Assembly: GCF_041914405.1 (NCBI RefSeq)
Contig: NZ_JAYSDK010000017.1
Location: 37,374 to 101,373 of the forward strand
From: Zoogloea sp041914405
GTDB taxonomy: Bacteria; Pseudomonadota; Gammaproteobacteria; Burkholderiales; Rhodocyclaceae
Length of the DNA: 64,000 bases
Direction: 5' to 3'
Position 1 is the stretch's first letter. Each line of letters starts with the position of its first letter. Under the pieces are notes generated by a model that ran no database searches, was not told the DNA's origin, and saw nothing but the letters and a program-made list of their open reading frames with translations. Below are positions 33,620 to 43,216 of this stretch, one piece after another. The translations under genes were made by a program, and so were the position numbers.

Positions 33620-36316
33620 ATGCTGACCCTGAAGAAATATCAGAACGACGCGCTGACCGCCTTGGTTAGCTTCGTGAAGCGCTGCCGGAGCGTGCCCGTG
33701 CGCCAGGCCTGGGACGAAGCGATGGCCGGCCAGAGCCGGAACGGGCAGGACTACCACGAGATATTCCCCGAAATTCCCTGCGTGTGCCTTCGGGTGCCTA
33801 CCGGCGGCGGCAAGACGCTGCTCGCCGCTCATGCCGTCGCCGAGCTAGGGAAGGCATTGCAGGATACCGACACCCCCATCGCGCTGTGGCTGACGCCATC
33901 CGACACCATCCGCAGCCAGACGCTGGAAGCCCTCTCAGACATTCGCCACCCCTACCGCCAGGCGCTGGCCCACTATGTGGGCGACCGCCTGCGGGTGGCC
34001 GACCTTGAAAGCCTGCAAACCGTCGGCACGGGCGACGTGGGCAAGGCCTGCATCATCGTGGTGACGACCATCCAGTCCCTGAACGTGTCGGACACTAGCA
34101 AGCGCAACGTCTACGCCTTCTTCGAGGAGTTACAGGAGCATTTCCGAGACCTGCCGCCTTCGTTGGCCGCCGGGCTTGAGAAGGTGACGGCGGCGGACCT
34201 CGCCAGCCAACCTTTCCTGACCGAGAAGGACATCGGCCGGGTGAAGTGGTCGGTGGCGAACTGGCTCCACCTGCATCGGCCGTTGGTGATTGTCGATGAA
34301 GCCCACAACAACCGCACGGACCGCTTCTTCAAGACGCTCGGGCGCCTGAATCCGGCGGGCGTCGTGGAGCTGACCGCGACACCGGTCACTGGCAATAACG
34401 TGCTCTACCACGTTTCCGCCCAGGAGCTGCGGGCCGAGCAGATGATTAAGCTGCCTATCGTGCTGGCCGAGCACCCCGAAGGCTGGCGCGAGTGCCTGCG
34501 CGATGCCATCCTGACCCGCGACAGGCTGGAGACCGTAGCCCAGAAGGAAACGGACTACGTGAGGCCCATCGTGCTAGTTCAAGCCATGCCCAAGGGCGGC
34601 GAGGCGACCGTGGACGTGGTCAAAAAACACCTCATCGAGCAAGAGAACATCCCCGCCGAGCAGATTGCGATTGCCACTGGCTCTCAGAAGGAGCTGGACG
34701 GCGTCAATCTTTTCGACCCCGCCTGCCCGGTGCGCTACGTCATCACCGTGGAAGCCCTCAAGGAAGGCTGGGACTGCTCCTTTGCTTACGTGCTCTCCAG
34801 CCTGCAATCGGTGAATTCGGGCAAGGACGTGGAGCAGTTGTTAGGACGGGTTCTACGCATGCCCTACGCCACGGACCGCAACCAAGCGCCGCTAAACAAG
34901 GCCTACGCCCATATCGTCGCTAACAACTTCGCCGAGGCTGCCAGCAACCTCAGGGACCGACTGGTTCAGAACATGGGCTTCGAGCGGCTGGATACGGCGG
35001 GCCTTATCGTGCCTCAGCAGCCCTTGCCGCTGACTGGCGGCGAAGGCGGAACGCCTCCTGCAATCTCGGGGCTGGCTGCCACCATCCCCGACTGCCACAT
35101 CGACCTTCCCGCCGTGCCGGAAACGCAGCATTGGCCGGAGGGACTGAAGGCGCAGGTGCAGATTCATCCCACGTCCCAGGGGGCAACGCTGGTGCTCAAG
35201 GGCAACGTGGACACCGAGACGCTAAAGCAGGCCGAGGCCTTCGTCACCGCCAAGCTGCCGGCCAAGGCCAGGGAGAAGGTGGTCCAGCAGTTCGCCGACC
35301 ATCGCGCCATTCGCCAGGCCATGAAGGCCCCTGCCCAGTTGGGGTTGAGCTTCGCGCCAGTGCCACAGCTCTGCCTTGAGCTGGATGGTTATCTGGAAGT
35401 CGTCGAGAAGGACACCCTGGCGGAGCTGGGCGATTGGAGCCTGCTGGATACGCCGGTACAACTGAATAACTTCGCCATCCATGAGATGGTCAATTCCTTT
35501 GAAATTGACGTCAACGGCGAAAAAGTGACCTACAAGCATATCGACGTCCAGCAACTCAAGCTGAACGAAGTCGCCAGCCACGTCAGTGAACAGAATCTGG
35601 TCCGCTGGCTAGATGGGCAGGTGCGGCAGCCCTACGTTTCCCAGTTCGACGTTCAGGCCTATCTGGTGAAACTGTTGACCCACCTCATCCACGGCAAGGG
35701 CTTCAGCCTTACCTCGCTGGTGCGGGCTCGCTTTCAGTTGGCCGACGCCATCAAGAGCGAGGTGGGACGCCTACGCCAGCAGGCCATGAAGACGGGCTTC
35801 CAAGGGCGCCTGTTCGAGATGACAGTTTCCAAGCTGGAAGACGTAGCTCAGTACAGCTTTACGTTCGACCCCGGCAAGTATCCGGCCCGAAACATTTACC
35901 AGGGCAGCTACGAGTTCAGCAAGCACTTCTACCCCGTCATCCACGACCTGCGCGAGAAGACGAATGCCGGCAAGACGGCAGAAGAGTTCTGCTGTGCCCA
36001 AGCCATCGACGCTCATCCGAAGGTGAAGCATTGGGTCCGCAACATCGAGAAGCAGCCTCAGTGCTCCTTCTGGTTGCCGACCTCATCTGACTATTTCTAC
36101 CCCGATTTCGTCGCCGAGCTGATGGACGGCCGAGTGCTCGTGGTCGAGTACAAGGGCGAGCCCTACAAGACCAACGACGACTCTAAGGAGAAGGCGCAAA
36201 TTGGCTTCCAGTGGGAGCGGTCCAGCAACGGCCGATGCCTGTTCCTGTTCGCGGTGGAGTCGGACGATGCCGGGCGAGATGTGTTCAAGCAGGTTTCGGA
36301 TAAGTTGAGGGGCTGA
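33620..36316 (+). CDS. res: Type III restriction endonuclease subunit (Res)
   Basis: 898 residues. An SF2 helicase/ATPase core with Walker A PTGGGKT at 60-66, DEAH box at about 226-229, and the later motif QLLGRVLRMPYA. The C-terminal PD-(D/E)xK nuclease motif is visible as PDF...VVEYKGE near residues 828-845. Res needs Mod for site recognition, and cleavage follows ATP-driven communication between two head-to-head sites. Both catalytic modules look intact. Its last 32 bases overlap the convergent HUH replication gene. Confidence 0.92.
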   Translation: MLTLKKYQNDALTALVSFVKRCRSVPVRQAWDEAMAGQSRNGQDYHEIFPEIPCVCLRVPTGGGKTLLAAHAVAELGKALQDTDTPIALWLTPSDTIRSQTLEALSDIRHPYRQALAHYVGDRLRVADLESLQTVGTGDVGKACIIVVTTIQSLNVSDTSKRNVYAFFEELQEHFRDLPPSLAAGLEKVTAADLASQPFLTEKDIGRVKWSVANWLHLHRPLVIVDEAHNNRTDRFFKTLGRLNPAGVVELTATPVTGNNVLYHVSAQELRAEQMIKLPIVLAEHPEGWRECLRDAILTRDRLETVAQKETDYVRPIVLVQAMPKGGEATVDVVKKHLIEQENIPAEQIAIATGSQKELDGVNLFDPACPVRYVITVEALKEGWDCSFAYVLSSLQSVNSGKDVEQLLGRVLRMPYATDRNQAPLNKAYAHIVANNFAEAASNLRDRLVQNMGFERLDTAGLIVPQQPLPLTGGEGGTPPAISGLAATIPDCHIDLPAVPETQHWPEGLKAQVQIHPTSQGATLVLKGNVDTETLKQAEAFVTAKLPAKAREKVVQQFADHRAIRQAMKAPAQLGLSFAPVPQLCLELDGYLEVVEKDTLAELGDWSLLDTPVQLNNFAIHEMVNSFEIDVNGEKVTYKHIDVQQLKLNEVASHVSEQNLVRWLDGQVRQPYVSQFDVQAYLVKLLTHLIHGKGFSLTSLVRARFQLADAIKSEVGRLRQQAMKTGFQGRLFEMTVSKLEDVAQYSFTFDPGKYPARNIYQGSYEFSKHFYPVIHDLREKTNAGKTAEEFCCAQAIDAHPKVKHWVRNIEKQPQCSFWLPTSSDYFYPDFVAELMDGRVLVVEYKGEPYKTNDDSKEKAQIGFQWERSSNGRCLFLFAVESDDAGRDVFKQVSDKLRG

Positions 36317-37028
36317 CGACAGCGAGAACGACTCCCCTCGGTGTCCAGATATATGGGGAGTTGTGGATTTCGCCAGTTGTTATGTCTACCCAGCCACCTC
36401 CTTGGCAACGACGGGCACGATGATTGGTAGGAAGTAGCGCAAGTAGCCAACGCGGCAAGTTTGCACGCGAAACCGCAAGCCTGGCCGCGTCATCCAGCCC
36501 CCCATAACCGTAGAGGCGGGCACCCTTTGGAAGTCTTTCCTTACGGTCGAACTTCGCTATGTAGCGCCCCCAAGCTTTAACGCTGCGGCAGCTCTCTACC
36601 CAAGTGCTACCCCATGCCCACTGCCGAGCCAACTGGGTGGGGGCAAGCACATAATCACGTGGCAACCACAAGATGCAGTGGTAGTGTAAGTGGTTCGCTC
36701 GCTCCACCACCCAAGCATAAGGTAGTGAATGCCCTTTGCGCTTGAGTGCCCGGCGCAAGCAATCTATAAAGGCGCTGATGTGTTTCGAGGAGAAAGACGC
36801 GGCATCCCGGTAAGTTAGCGTCAGTGCAACTGCGCGCAGATTAGTGGTCTTCGCATAGCGTTTCTGTTCTCTGATGACCCGGCTCAGTTTTCTTCGGGCG
36901 GCATTTATCCGTTTCTTGGAGGATGATGCCGGACTTGTTTCAATCTTATTGACAAGTTCAGCGAACCGTAAAACAGACTTATAAGTAGCTCTCGGCTGGC
37001 TCGCGACAGACGATGATGCGGACAACAT
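36285..37028 (-). CDS. HUH-type replication initiation protein (inovirus/plasmid Rep-like)
   Basis: 247 residues from an ATG preceded by AGAGGTG. The HUH metal-binding motif is HLHYH at 113-117, embedded in VVERANHLHYHCILWLP, preceded by VALTLTYRD (motif I type). Tyr156 in AWGRYIAKF is a candidate nucleophile. The layout resembles rolling-circle Rep proteins of filamentous phages and small plasmids. It could let the excised island replicate or be mobilised. It runs against res and overlaps its 3' end by 32 bases. Confidence 0.72.
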   Translation of the reverse strand: MLSASSSVASQPRATYKSVLRFAELVNKIETSPASSSKKRINAARRKLSRVIREQKRYAKTTNLRAVALTLTYRDAASFSSKHISAFIDCLRRALKRKGHSLPYAWVVERANHLHYHCILWLPRDYVLAPTQLARQWAWGSTWVESCRSVKAWGRYIAKFDRKERLPKGARLYGYGGLDDAARLAVSRANLPRWLLALLPTNHRARRCQGGGWVDITTGEIHNSPYIWTPRGVVLAVVSPSTYPKPA

Positions 37029-37229
37029 GGGCACACCTCTTGTGTGTGCCGCTTCAGCGCAATAGCTGTGTCCTTGGTACTACTAAAGTTTTGTCCTCCG
37101 CGTGCTGACTGCGGCGGGTTTATATTTTTCCGCGCCTATACTCTATTGACAGTGAGTACAGACGTGCTTCAAGTGCCTCCCGCCCCGGCTGGAACCGGGG
37201 CGTTTCTTGTGGCGCGAGGGTGTATAGCG

Positions 37230-37874
37230 TCAACTCATCATTGCCACCCCTGCCGTCACACCATCTCCTTGCTGCACTCGAATGGTAGACAAAGCGACCA
37301 TCAAGTCACGAACTTGAGAGCGAAGCGCTTCCGTCTCCCCGCTCAGTCGCGCGAACTCTTCAGCTTTGCTGGCTGCCTGCTCACGACATTCCGACAGGGC
37401 TTGCTCAAGCTGAAGGGCCCGGCTTGCTTGTGTTCGAACCTCGGCCAACTCGAGTTCGCTACGATGAAGTTCGGCCTGTTGACGGTCGATGCATTCAGCC
37501 TGTTTCGCCTCAATGCCCTCTAAGCGACTGATTTCTTGGAAGGCTACATCTAGCTCGTTGTGTACCGCTGCAATCTGGGCTGCTGCATGCTTCTTCACCA
37601 CTTGATTCTCGTCAGCCGCAAGGCGAGAGGCCAGTTTCCAGATGTTTAAGGTAAATTGATGAGCTTTCTCCTCGAATTCAGAAGGCATATCCAGTGCAGC
37701 CATATTGGCCTCAGCCTGGCCCTGATGCCACGCGTCGAGGTAGCGCTTTACCGTAGTGAATGAGCCGCCACCGACCCGCTCCCGCACTTCTATGATGGAT
37801 GGGGTGCGCCCCTCCGCAACGATGGCGTCTGCAATTGTTGTAACTAGTTCCTGGGTGACAAGCTTCCGGACCAT
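37230..37874 (-). CDS. KfrA-like DNA-binding coiled-coil protein
   Basis: 214 residues with GGAG before the ATG. The N-terminal part (TIADAIVAEGRTPSIIEVRERVGGGSFTTVKRYLDAW) matches the KfrA_N helix-turn-helix region of plasmid proteins. The rest is a long Ala/Gln/Glu-rich coiled coil ending at residue 214. Plasmid KfrA proteins act as autorepressors and help segregational stability. Here it may regulate or stabilise the island, together with the HUH protein downstream. It lies 77 bases after the AlpA-like gene on the same strand. Confidence 0.8.
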   Translation of the reverse strand: MVRKLVTQELVTTIADAIVAEGRTPSIIEVRERVGGGSFTTVKRYLDAWHQGQAEANMAALDMPSEFEEKAHQFTLNIWKLASRLAADENQVVKKHAAAQIAAVHNELDVAFQEISRLEGIEAKQAECIDRQQAELHRSELELAEVRTQASRALQLEQALSECREQAASKAEEFARLSGETEALRSQVRDLMVALSTIRVQQGDGVTAGVAMMS

Positions 37875-37951
37875 AAAATCTCCGATAACATTACGATTGA
37901 GTGGTGATAATTACGGTAATTATCGTAATTGCTTCAGTTCTCAATTTCGGA

Positions 37952-38230
37952 TTAGTTCAGTTGCCCCCTACGTCTTTCAACTTGCTCAGCCTTCGTGGGT
38001 CTGCCGGGACGGCGAGAGTTCGAAGAAAAAATAGGGAGTACTGGAGCTGCCGGCTGCCTTTGGAGTTCAAGCCAAGCCTCTACGTCGTCAGCCTTAAAGC
38101 GAAGGAGCCGGCCTAGTTTGATTGCGGGGGGTAAATCTCCACCGGCAGAGTGCCGGTTGTAGATGGTTTGCTCGGCGAGACCGAGGAGCGTTGCGAGCGC
38201 TTTTGGAGAAAAGAGTGCTTTCAAGTTCAT
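37952..38230 (-). CDS. AlpA/MerR-like excisionase or regulator
   Basis: 92 residues from MNLKALFSP. A GTG 21 bases upstream is an alternative start. The helix-turn-helix ALATLLGLAEQTIYNRHSAGGDLPPAIKLGRLLRFKADDVEAWL is the DNA-binding domain of the AlpA/excisionase HTH_17 class. The C-terminal tail is Pro/Arg-rich. Such proteins direct excision or control integrase expression. It is the last gene inside the right end of the island. Confidence 0.75.
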   Translation of the reverse strand: MNLKALFSPKALATLLGLAEQTIYNRHSAGGDLPPAIKLGRLLRFKADDVEAWLELQRQPAAPVLPIFSSNSRRPGRPTKAEQVERRRGQLN

Positions 38231-38422
38231 GTTCCTGACTAGCGCAGTCACACGACTGCACAGAGTATAGGAACGATTTCCCGCAACTTAACGTGAAAGA
38301 GCGAACCCATGCTGCAATTTCGCTGCAGCACATGCAGCAATTTCCGGTAAGATGCAGTAAGTCAGGGTATGAAAGTGCATTGATTTTATTGGGAAACCGT
38401 AGGTTGTGGCCGATAGTTAGTT

Positions 38423-38470
<48 letters not shown>

Positions 38471-38478
38471 GATTCAAC

Positions 38479-38510
38479 AAAAAGCCCAAGCATTCGTGCT
38501 TGGGCTTTTT
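38479..38510 (+). terminator. Original terminator of tRNA-fMet, displaced by the island
   Basis: A 14-bp stem (AAAAAGCCCAAGCA, loop TTCG) ending in TTTTT directly after attR. In an island-free chromosome it would sit 8 bases after the tRNA. Confidence 0.85.
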
Positions 38511-38617
38511 GCATTTGCTCGACGGTTTCCTCCGTCGCGGGCCAGCCTGTGGCCGAAACGACAAGCCTTGTCGTACCTAAGCCTTATCCTGTCGCCATCG
38601 GATACGAGGAGCGGTGG

Positions 38618-39634
38618 ATGGACTGGTTTGAACGTCTGACAGGATTCAAGGAGCAGGATTTTGCCGGCACCCAGGCGCAGCTGGAGCTCGATGGGCGGCA
38701 GCTGCGGTCGCGGATCAATGGCCGCAGCTATGGCATTGGAGAGCTGGAACTGGTGTCGCTGGAAACGCTGCGCCAGCGCATCGTTCCGGATGCCGGTGGG
38801 GCAGGGCGCCTGAAATTGAGCGTCGTCGAGGGCGATGTGCGGCAACTGCATCAGGCACCGGAACTGGCGGGTGCGCTGTTTCAGGTTGCGTCCCAGTTCA
38901 ACCTGCTCGAGATGACCGGCCCGGGAGTCACGCCCGAAAACGGGGTGACCCGCTATGCCGGCGATCTTACCCAGGGGCCGGCCTGTGCGATGGCTGCAGG
39001 CGCGGCGACGATCTACCGCAATTACTTCGTGCCGGTTGGCGAACAGATCGGCCAGCGCCGCCACCGTCAGCTCGATGGGCTGGCTGATCTGGGCGTAGAG
39101 CTCGCGGTGCGGACCGGTCTCTCGCGAGAAAAATTGTGGACCATGCAGAACGGCTATGCCCTGTGTTCGCGGGAAGGCCTGGCTGCCATTTCCAGGCATC
39201 TTGCCAGCCTCGACGACGGGCGGCGCGATGCGCTGCGCGGGTTGCTACGCATCGGCGTCCATCGCGACGTGGAGGTGACGGACGTGGACCGGCCAGTCCC
39301 ACATAGGGTGTCGCAGGCTTTCTGTTCCGCGCTGCCGGTCGCTTATGGTCAGGCTGTGCCAAAGGCGTGCTGGGCGGATTTCGCCACGCTGGTGCTGGAA
39401 GCCGCCTATGAAGCGACGCTGTGGGTTGCGGTCGCCAACGCGCAGCGCGGCGCGTCGAACGTGGTCCTGCTGACCCGACTTGGCGGCGGAGTATTCGGCA
39501 ATGAGGGCGCCTGGATCTACGCGGCGATGAGGCGCGCGCTCCAGCGGGTCAGGGATTACGAACTGGATGTGCAACTGGTGAGCTTCAACCGGCCGACACA
39601 GGAGATGCTGCAACTGCAGTCCGAATTCGGCTGA
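38618..39634 (+). CDS. Possible macrodomain/PARG-like protein
   Basis: 338 residues from the ATG with GAGGAG six bases upstream; a GTG at 38549 would add 23 residues but lacks such a site. The middle reads LKLSVVEGDVRQL, then ALFQVASQFNLLEM, and the C-terminal part has VLLTRLGGGVFGNEGAWIYAAMRRAL. This pattern resembles macrodomain/poly(ADP-ribose) glycohydrolase-like folds, where a GG(G)-rich loop binds ADP-ribose. The match is by eye and weak, and the catalytic double Glu of classical PARG is not evident. It lies just outside the island and is followed by a small acidic protein gene. Confidence 0.5.
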   Translation: MDWFERLTGFKEQDFAGTQAQLELDGRQLRSRINGRSYGIGELELVSLETLRQRIVPDAGGAGRLKLSVVEGDVRQLHQAPELAGALFQVASQFNLLEMTGPGVTPENGVTRYAGDLTQGPACAMAAGAATIYRNYFVPVGEQIGQRRHRQLDGLADLGVELAVRTGLSREKLWTMQNGYALCSREGLAAISRHLASLDDGRRDALRGLLRIGVHRDVEVTDVDRPVPHRVSQAFCSALPVAYGQAVPKACWADFATLVLEAAYEATLWVAVANAQRGASNVVLLTRLGGGVFGNEGAWIYAAMRRALQRVRDYELDVQLVSFNRPTQEMLQLQSEFG

Positions 39635-39731
39635 GGCGAGCCGGTTTTCTTCCAGCCGTGCGGGCGGCCGACTTGTTTGCCCGGCACGGCCCCATTCAAG
39701 TCATGCCTCTCGATGAAAAGGAGATCAATCC

Positions 39732-39929
39732 ATGTCATCCCCTAAAAAAGTCCCTTTGCCTGCAGATCTGGTCGATCTGCTTTACGTGAATGAGTCCCGG
39801 CTCGCCGCCAGTGACGAGGAGGAGTTCCTGAATCTGTATGAGCTTGAAACGCCACCCGAGGAAATTGACGACGAGAAAATGCGCGCGGCGTATGTGGCGT
39901 TCCTGAAAAAGCACGGCTACGAGCTCTAG
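39732..39929 (+). CDS. Small acidic protein of unknown function
   Basis: 65 residues, 16 of them Glu or Asp, with AAAAGGAGAT before the ATG. No signal peptide, membrane helix or known motif is visible. The sequence ends in a regular helix-like stretch (EKMRAAYVAFLKKHGYEL). It is separated from the macrodomain-like gene by 97 bases on the same strand, so the pair may be co-transcribed. Function unknown. Confidence 0.65.
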   Translation: MSSPKKVPLPADLVDLLYVNESRLAASDEEEFLNLYELETPPEEIDDEKMRAAYVAFLKKHGYEL

Positions 39930-39934
39930 AGCCC

Positions 39935-39955
39935 GCCCGCCCTGCAAGGGCGGGC
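39935..39955. terminator. Hairpin between convergent genes
   Basis: An 8-bp GC stem (GCCCGCCC, loop TGCAA) between the small acidic gene and the convergent porin gene. It lacks a T-run, so it may act bidirectionally or simply be a structural element. Confidence 0.5.
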
Positions 39956-39966
39956 CGTGACGCGGC

Positions 39967-41370
39967 TCAGAACTTGAAGACGAAGCCGGTCTGGATACCG
40001 TCGATCCTCTGTCCGGTACGGTCGGTGCCGGAGAAGGTCTTGGTCAGGCCGGCCGAGCCAGCGGGGCCCCAGTTGCCGTTCTGCTGGTTGTCGATGGAGT
40101 CGAGCAGCGCGTAGAGCATCACGTTGCTGTTGAGGTCGTAGTAGCTGGCGAGGGCCCAGCCCTTGGAGCCCTTGGACTGGCCGGTGGTGTCCTTGATGGT
40201 GCCCCACAGGCCACCGACCCGCCACTGGGGCGTGATGCGGTAGTCGGCGGAGAGCTGGTAGATCTCGTAGAAGATGTCCAGGCCGGTGCCGGGCAGGCCC
40301 GCGTTGAGAGAGCCGCTGGCGCTGCCGGTCGGGTTGTTGCCGACGATGTTGCCGCCGACGTTGCTCAGCGCACCACTGCCGTTGCCGTTGGCGCCACCGT
40401 TGTTGGAGCGCACGAAGGCAGCGTAGAGCTTGCCGCGGCCATAGTCGTAGTTGGCGTAGAAGCTGTGGTACTCGGCGTTCTTCTTCACCGTGCCCTTGTA
40501 GTCGGGGCGGCCCTCGATGCCGGCGTAGCCGATGCGGAAGGGGCCGTAGAGGTAGTCCAGCGCGAACTGGTAGACCGCCATGTTGCTGGGGCTGATGTTG
40601 CTGGTAGTGGTTGCCGTGCCGGCCACCGGATTGGCACCGGCGAAGGCATAGTGGGCCTCGGCCAGCAGGCCGTGCCAGCGCGGCGAGATCCACGACAGGT
40701 CGCCGTCGTAGCGGGACGGCACACCGAAGTTGTTGACCATCGAACCCAGGGTGCGCGAAGTCAGATCGAAGTAATCGCCGCGGGCGAAGATCGCGGTGTT
40801 CTGGCGGCCCAGGCGGAAATCGCCGTAGGGTGTCTGCACGCCGGCCCAGGCCTGGCGGTCGAACAGGCGGCCGCTGGTGGTCAGGCCGGTGGTGCTGGCG
40901 TTGGCGGTATCGGCGGCGCTGCCGTTGGTGAGGTTGAAGCCCTGCTCAAGCTGGAACTTGGCCACATAGTCGGGGCTGATCGCCCGGTCGCCCTTGAAGC
41001 CGATGCGGCTGCGCAGGGCGGCGCCGTCCTGGGCGGAGGCGATGGTGGCGCCCGAACTGCTCTTCATGTAGTTCAGGTATTCGTCGAGGTTGCCGTACAG
41101 CGTGACGGTGCCGCCGCCCACGTTGAGGCTCAGCGGGCTCTGCGCGGTGCCGACGGTGATGCCGGAGGCCGCCGACGCACCCGCCGGGACAACCGCCTTC
41201 ACGGTCGCCGCCTGCTTCTGGTTGTCTTCCATCTTCTCGATGCGGGACTGCAGGGCCTGCAGCTGGGCCTTGAGCTCTTCCAGTTCGCCAGCGAACGCGA
41301 CGCGGGGGCTGGCGAGGGTGGTGATGCCGGCGAGCAGCAGCAGGGCGGGCAGGGTCTTGTGTCGAATCAT
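39967..41370 (-). CDS. Gram-negative porin (Neisseria/Burkholderia type)
   Basis: 467 residues from an ATG with GGAGACATCC upstream; the longer in-frame reading to 41424 is unlikely. A signal peptide ends at VAFAGE (about residue 27). A short coiled-coil segment (ELEELKAQLQALQSRIEKMEDN) follows. The barrel shows VTLYGNLDEYL at its start, ...AQDGAALRSRIGFKGDRAIS..., DRQAWAGVQTPYGDFRLGRQ, and ends in GFVFKF with a terminal Phe. It lies at the end of the operon with the shikimate-dehydrogenase-like and flavoprotein genes, and likely admits the substrate of that pathway. Confidence 0.9.
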   Translation of the reverse strand: MIRHKTLPALLLLAGITTLASPRVAFAGELEELKAQLQALQSRIEKMEDNQKQAATVKAVVPAGASAASGITVGTAQSPLSLNVGGGTVTLYGNLDEYLNYMKSSSGATIASAQDGAALRSRIGFKGDRAISPDYVAKFQLEQGFNLTNGSAADTANASTTGLTTSGRLFDRQAWAGVQTPYGDFRLGRQNTAIFARGDYFDLTSRTLGSMVNNFGVPSRYDGDLSWISPRWHGLLAEAHYAFAGANPVAGTATTTSNISPSNMAVYQFALDYLYGPFRIGYAGIEGRPDYKGTVKKNAEYHSFYANYDYGRGKLYAAFVRSNNGGANGNGSGALSNVGGNIVGNNPTGSASGSLNAGLPGTGLDIFYEIYQLSADYRITPQWRVGGLWGTIKDTTGQSKGSKGWALASYYDLNSNVMLYALLDSIDNQQNGNWGPAGSAGLTKTFSGTDRTGQRIDGIQTGFVFKF

Positions 41371-41478
41371 GGATGTCTCCTCTGTCTTTGTTGGGCCAGT
41401 TGTGAGATCTGGCTTGTGTGGCATTGCCGCCGGCGCTGGTCTCCCGGGCCGGCGGCGGGGGCTTCGGCTCTTTCCGGC

Positions 41479-43215
41479 TTAGCTCCGAGCCCGCGCGACC
41501 GCATGCTTGGCGGCCCGATAGCCGAACACCAGGCCTGGGCCGATGGTGATGCCCGGCGCCGTGTAAACCCCGCCCATGATCGAATGCATGTCGTTGCCGA
41601 CCGCGTAGAGGCCGCCGATGGGCTGCTCCGCGCCGTCCAGCACGCGGGCGTCCACGTCCGCCGCGAGGCCGGTGGAGGCGCCGATGTCGCCGGGGTAGAG
41701 GCGCACCGCGTAGAACGGCGCCTCGGTCAGCGCGCCCAGGTTGGGGTTGCGGCCGGGCCAGGTGGCGTCGCCGATGTTCTGCTGGTAGGCCGTTTCGCCG
41801 CGCCGGAAGTCCGGATCGACGCCGCTCTCCGCGTAGGCCTTGATCCTGGCGACGCTGGCCTGCAGCCGCGCCGGATCGATGCCCAGCTTGCCGGCGAGTT
41901 CGTCGATGCTGTCGGCCTGAGTCAGGTAGCCGTCGGCGAGGAAGGGGCCGAGCCCGCCGCCGCCGGGCCGCACCATGCCAAGGCCGTACTTGCGCAGCGC
42001 GCGGGCGTCGCAGATCAGGTAGGCCGGCACGTCGGCAGCTGCGTTGCCGCCCGCCAGGCTCTGCTGCATGCGCAGCGCGAAAAGGTGGTAGGAGGTGCTC
42101 TCATTGACGAAGCGGTCGCCGGCCTGATTGACCGTCAGCATGCCCGGCTTGGCCCGGTCCATCACGAAATGCGGGAAGGCCGCGGTGCTGCCGTCCGCCC
42201 GCTTGCGCAGCGATACCGGCGCCCAGAAGGCGTTGGTGCCGTGGCTCGGGCCGTAGTGGGCGCCGAGCCCGCGGGCCAGCTCCTGGGCCTGGCCGGTGTG
42301 GCCGGGGGCGGCTGGGCACCAGCTCATGTCCACCTCGCCGAGCATCGCCTTGCGCAGTGCCGGATTGCGGTTGAAGCCGCCGCTGGCGAGGATCACGCCG
42401 CCCTTCACTTGCACGCGGCGCTGCTGCCCCTGCTGGGACAGGGTGATCGCCTCCACGCCGTCGGCACCGCGGTCGATGTCGGTCACTGCGGTGTTGAGCG
42501 CCAGGCTCACCTTGTCGTGCTGAGCGAGGGAATACAGCAGGCGGGCCACCAGCGCATTGCCCATCACCAGCCGTGTGCCGCGGGAATGGCCGAGGCGGTC
42601 GCGTGCGTGGCGCAGGATGATCTTCAGCGAGTGCTGGAAGGACGCCAGCGACTGGGTCATGCCGAGCAGGTGGTTGATGTCGTTGCGGTCCACCATCATG
42701 CCGCCGAGCACCGTGAATTCCGGGATCGGCGGGCGGATCAGCGCGAACAGTTCACCGAGCAGGCGTCCGTCGAAGGGCATCGGCTCCAGCGCCCGGCCGG
42801 TCAGCGTCGAGCCGGCCAGATCGGAGATGTAGTCCGGGTGCTTGGCGTAGGGGCGGTACTGGACTTCCGACTGAGACTCTATATAGCGCACCGCCTCCGG
42901 GCCGGTTTCCAGGAAGGCACGGCGCAGGGCGGCCGGGCTGCGCTCGCCGACCGCGTTGTCCAGGTAGTGGGCGGCGTCGGCCAGCGTGTCCGTCGGATTG
43001 ACCTTGGCGGAATGGTGGGTGCCGGGTATCCAGGTGGTGCCGGCGGACAGGGCGGTGGTGCCGCCGACGTAGCTGGTGTGTTCCACCAGCAGCACGCGGG
43101 CGCCCTCGATGGCGGCGACCAGCGCCGCCGAAAGGCCGGCGCCACCGGCACCGATCACCACCACGTCGTAACTTTGCGGCTCGGCCAGGTCGGCGAGCCG
43201 TGTGATGACTTGCAT
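41479..43215 (-). CDS. FAD-dependent oxidoreductase, 3-ketosteroid dehydrogenase/fumarate reductase-like
   Basis: 578 residues. The ATG at 43215, one base after the upstream stop, is preferred over a GTG at 43224. The N-terminal FAD site is DVVVIGAGGAGLSAALVAA with VLLVEH, then GGTTALSAGTTWIP. The C-terminal part has GDIGASTGLAADVDARVL and GGVYTAPGITIGPGLVFGYRAA, typical of the KstD/fumarate reductase flavoprotein family. It may desaturate or dehydrogenate an alicyclic ring. It is a paralogue of the flavoprotein at 45032 in the divergent operon. Confidence 0.87.
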   Translation of the reverse strand: MQVITRLADLAEPQSYDVVVIGAGGAGLSAALVAAIEGARVLLVEHTSYVGGTTALSAGTTWIPGTHHSAKVNPTDTLADAAHYLDNAVGERSPAALRRAFLETGPEAVRYIESQSEVQYRPYAKHPDYISDLAGSTLTGRALEPMPFDGRLLGELFALIRPPIPEFTVLGGMMVDRNDINHLLGMTQSLASFQHSLKIILRHARDRLGHSRGTRLVMGNALVARLLYSLAQHDKVSLALNTAVTDIDRGADGVEAITLSQQGQQRRVQVKGGVILASGGFNRNPALRKAMLGEVDMSWCPAAPGHTGQAQELARGLGAHYGPSHGTNAFWAPVSLRKRADGSTAAFPHFVMDRAKPGMLTVNQAGDRFVNESTSYHLFALRMQQSLAGGNAAADVPAYLICDARALRKYGLGMVRPGGGGLGPFLADGYLTQADSIDELAGKLGIDPARLQASVARIKAYAESGVDPDFRRGETAYQQNIGDATWPGRNPNLGALTEAPFYAVRLYPGDIGASTGLAADVDARVLDGAEQPIGGLYAVGNDMHSIMGGVYTAPGITIGPGLVFGYRAAKHAVARARS

Positions 43216-43216
43216 G

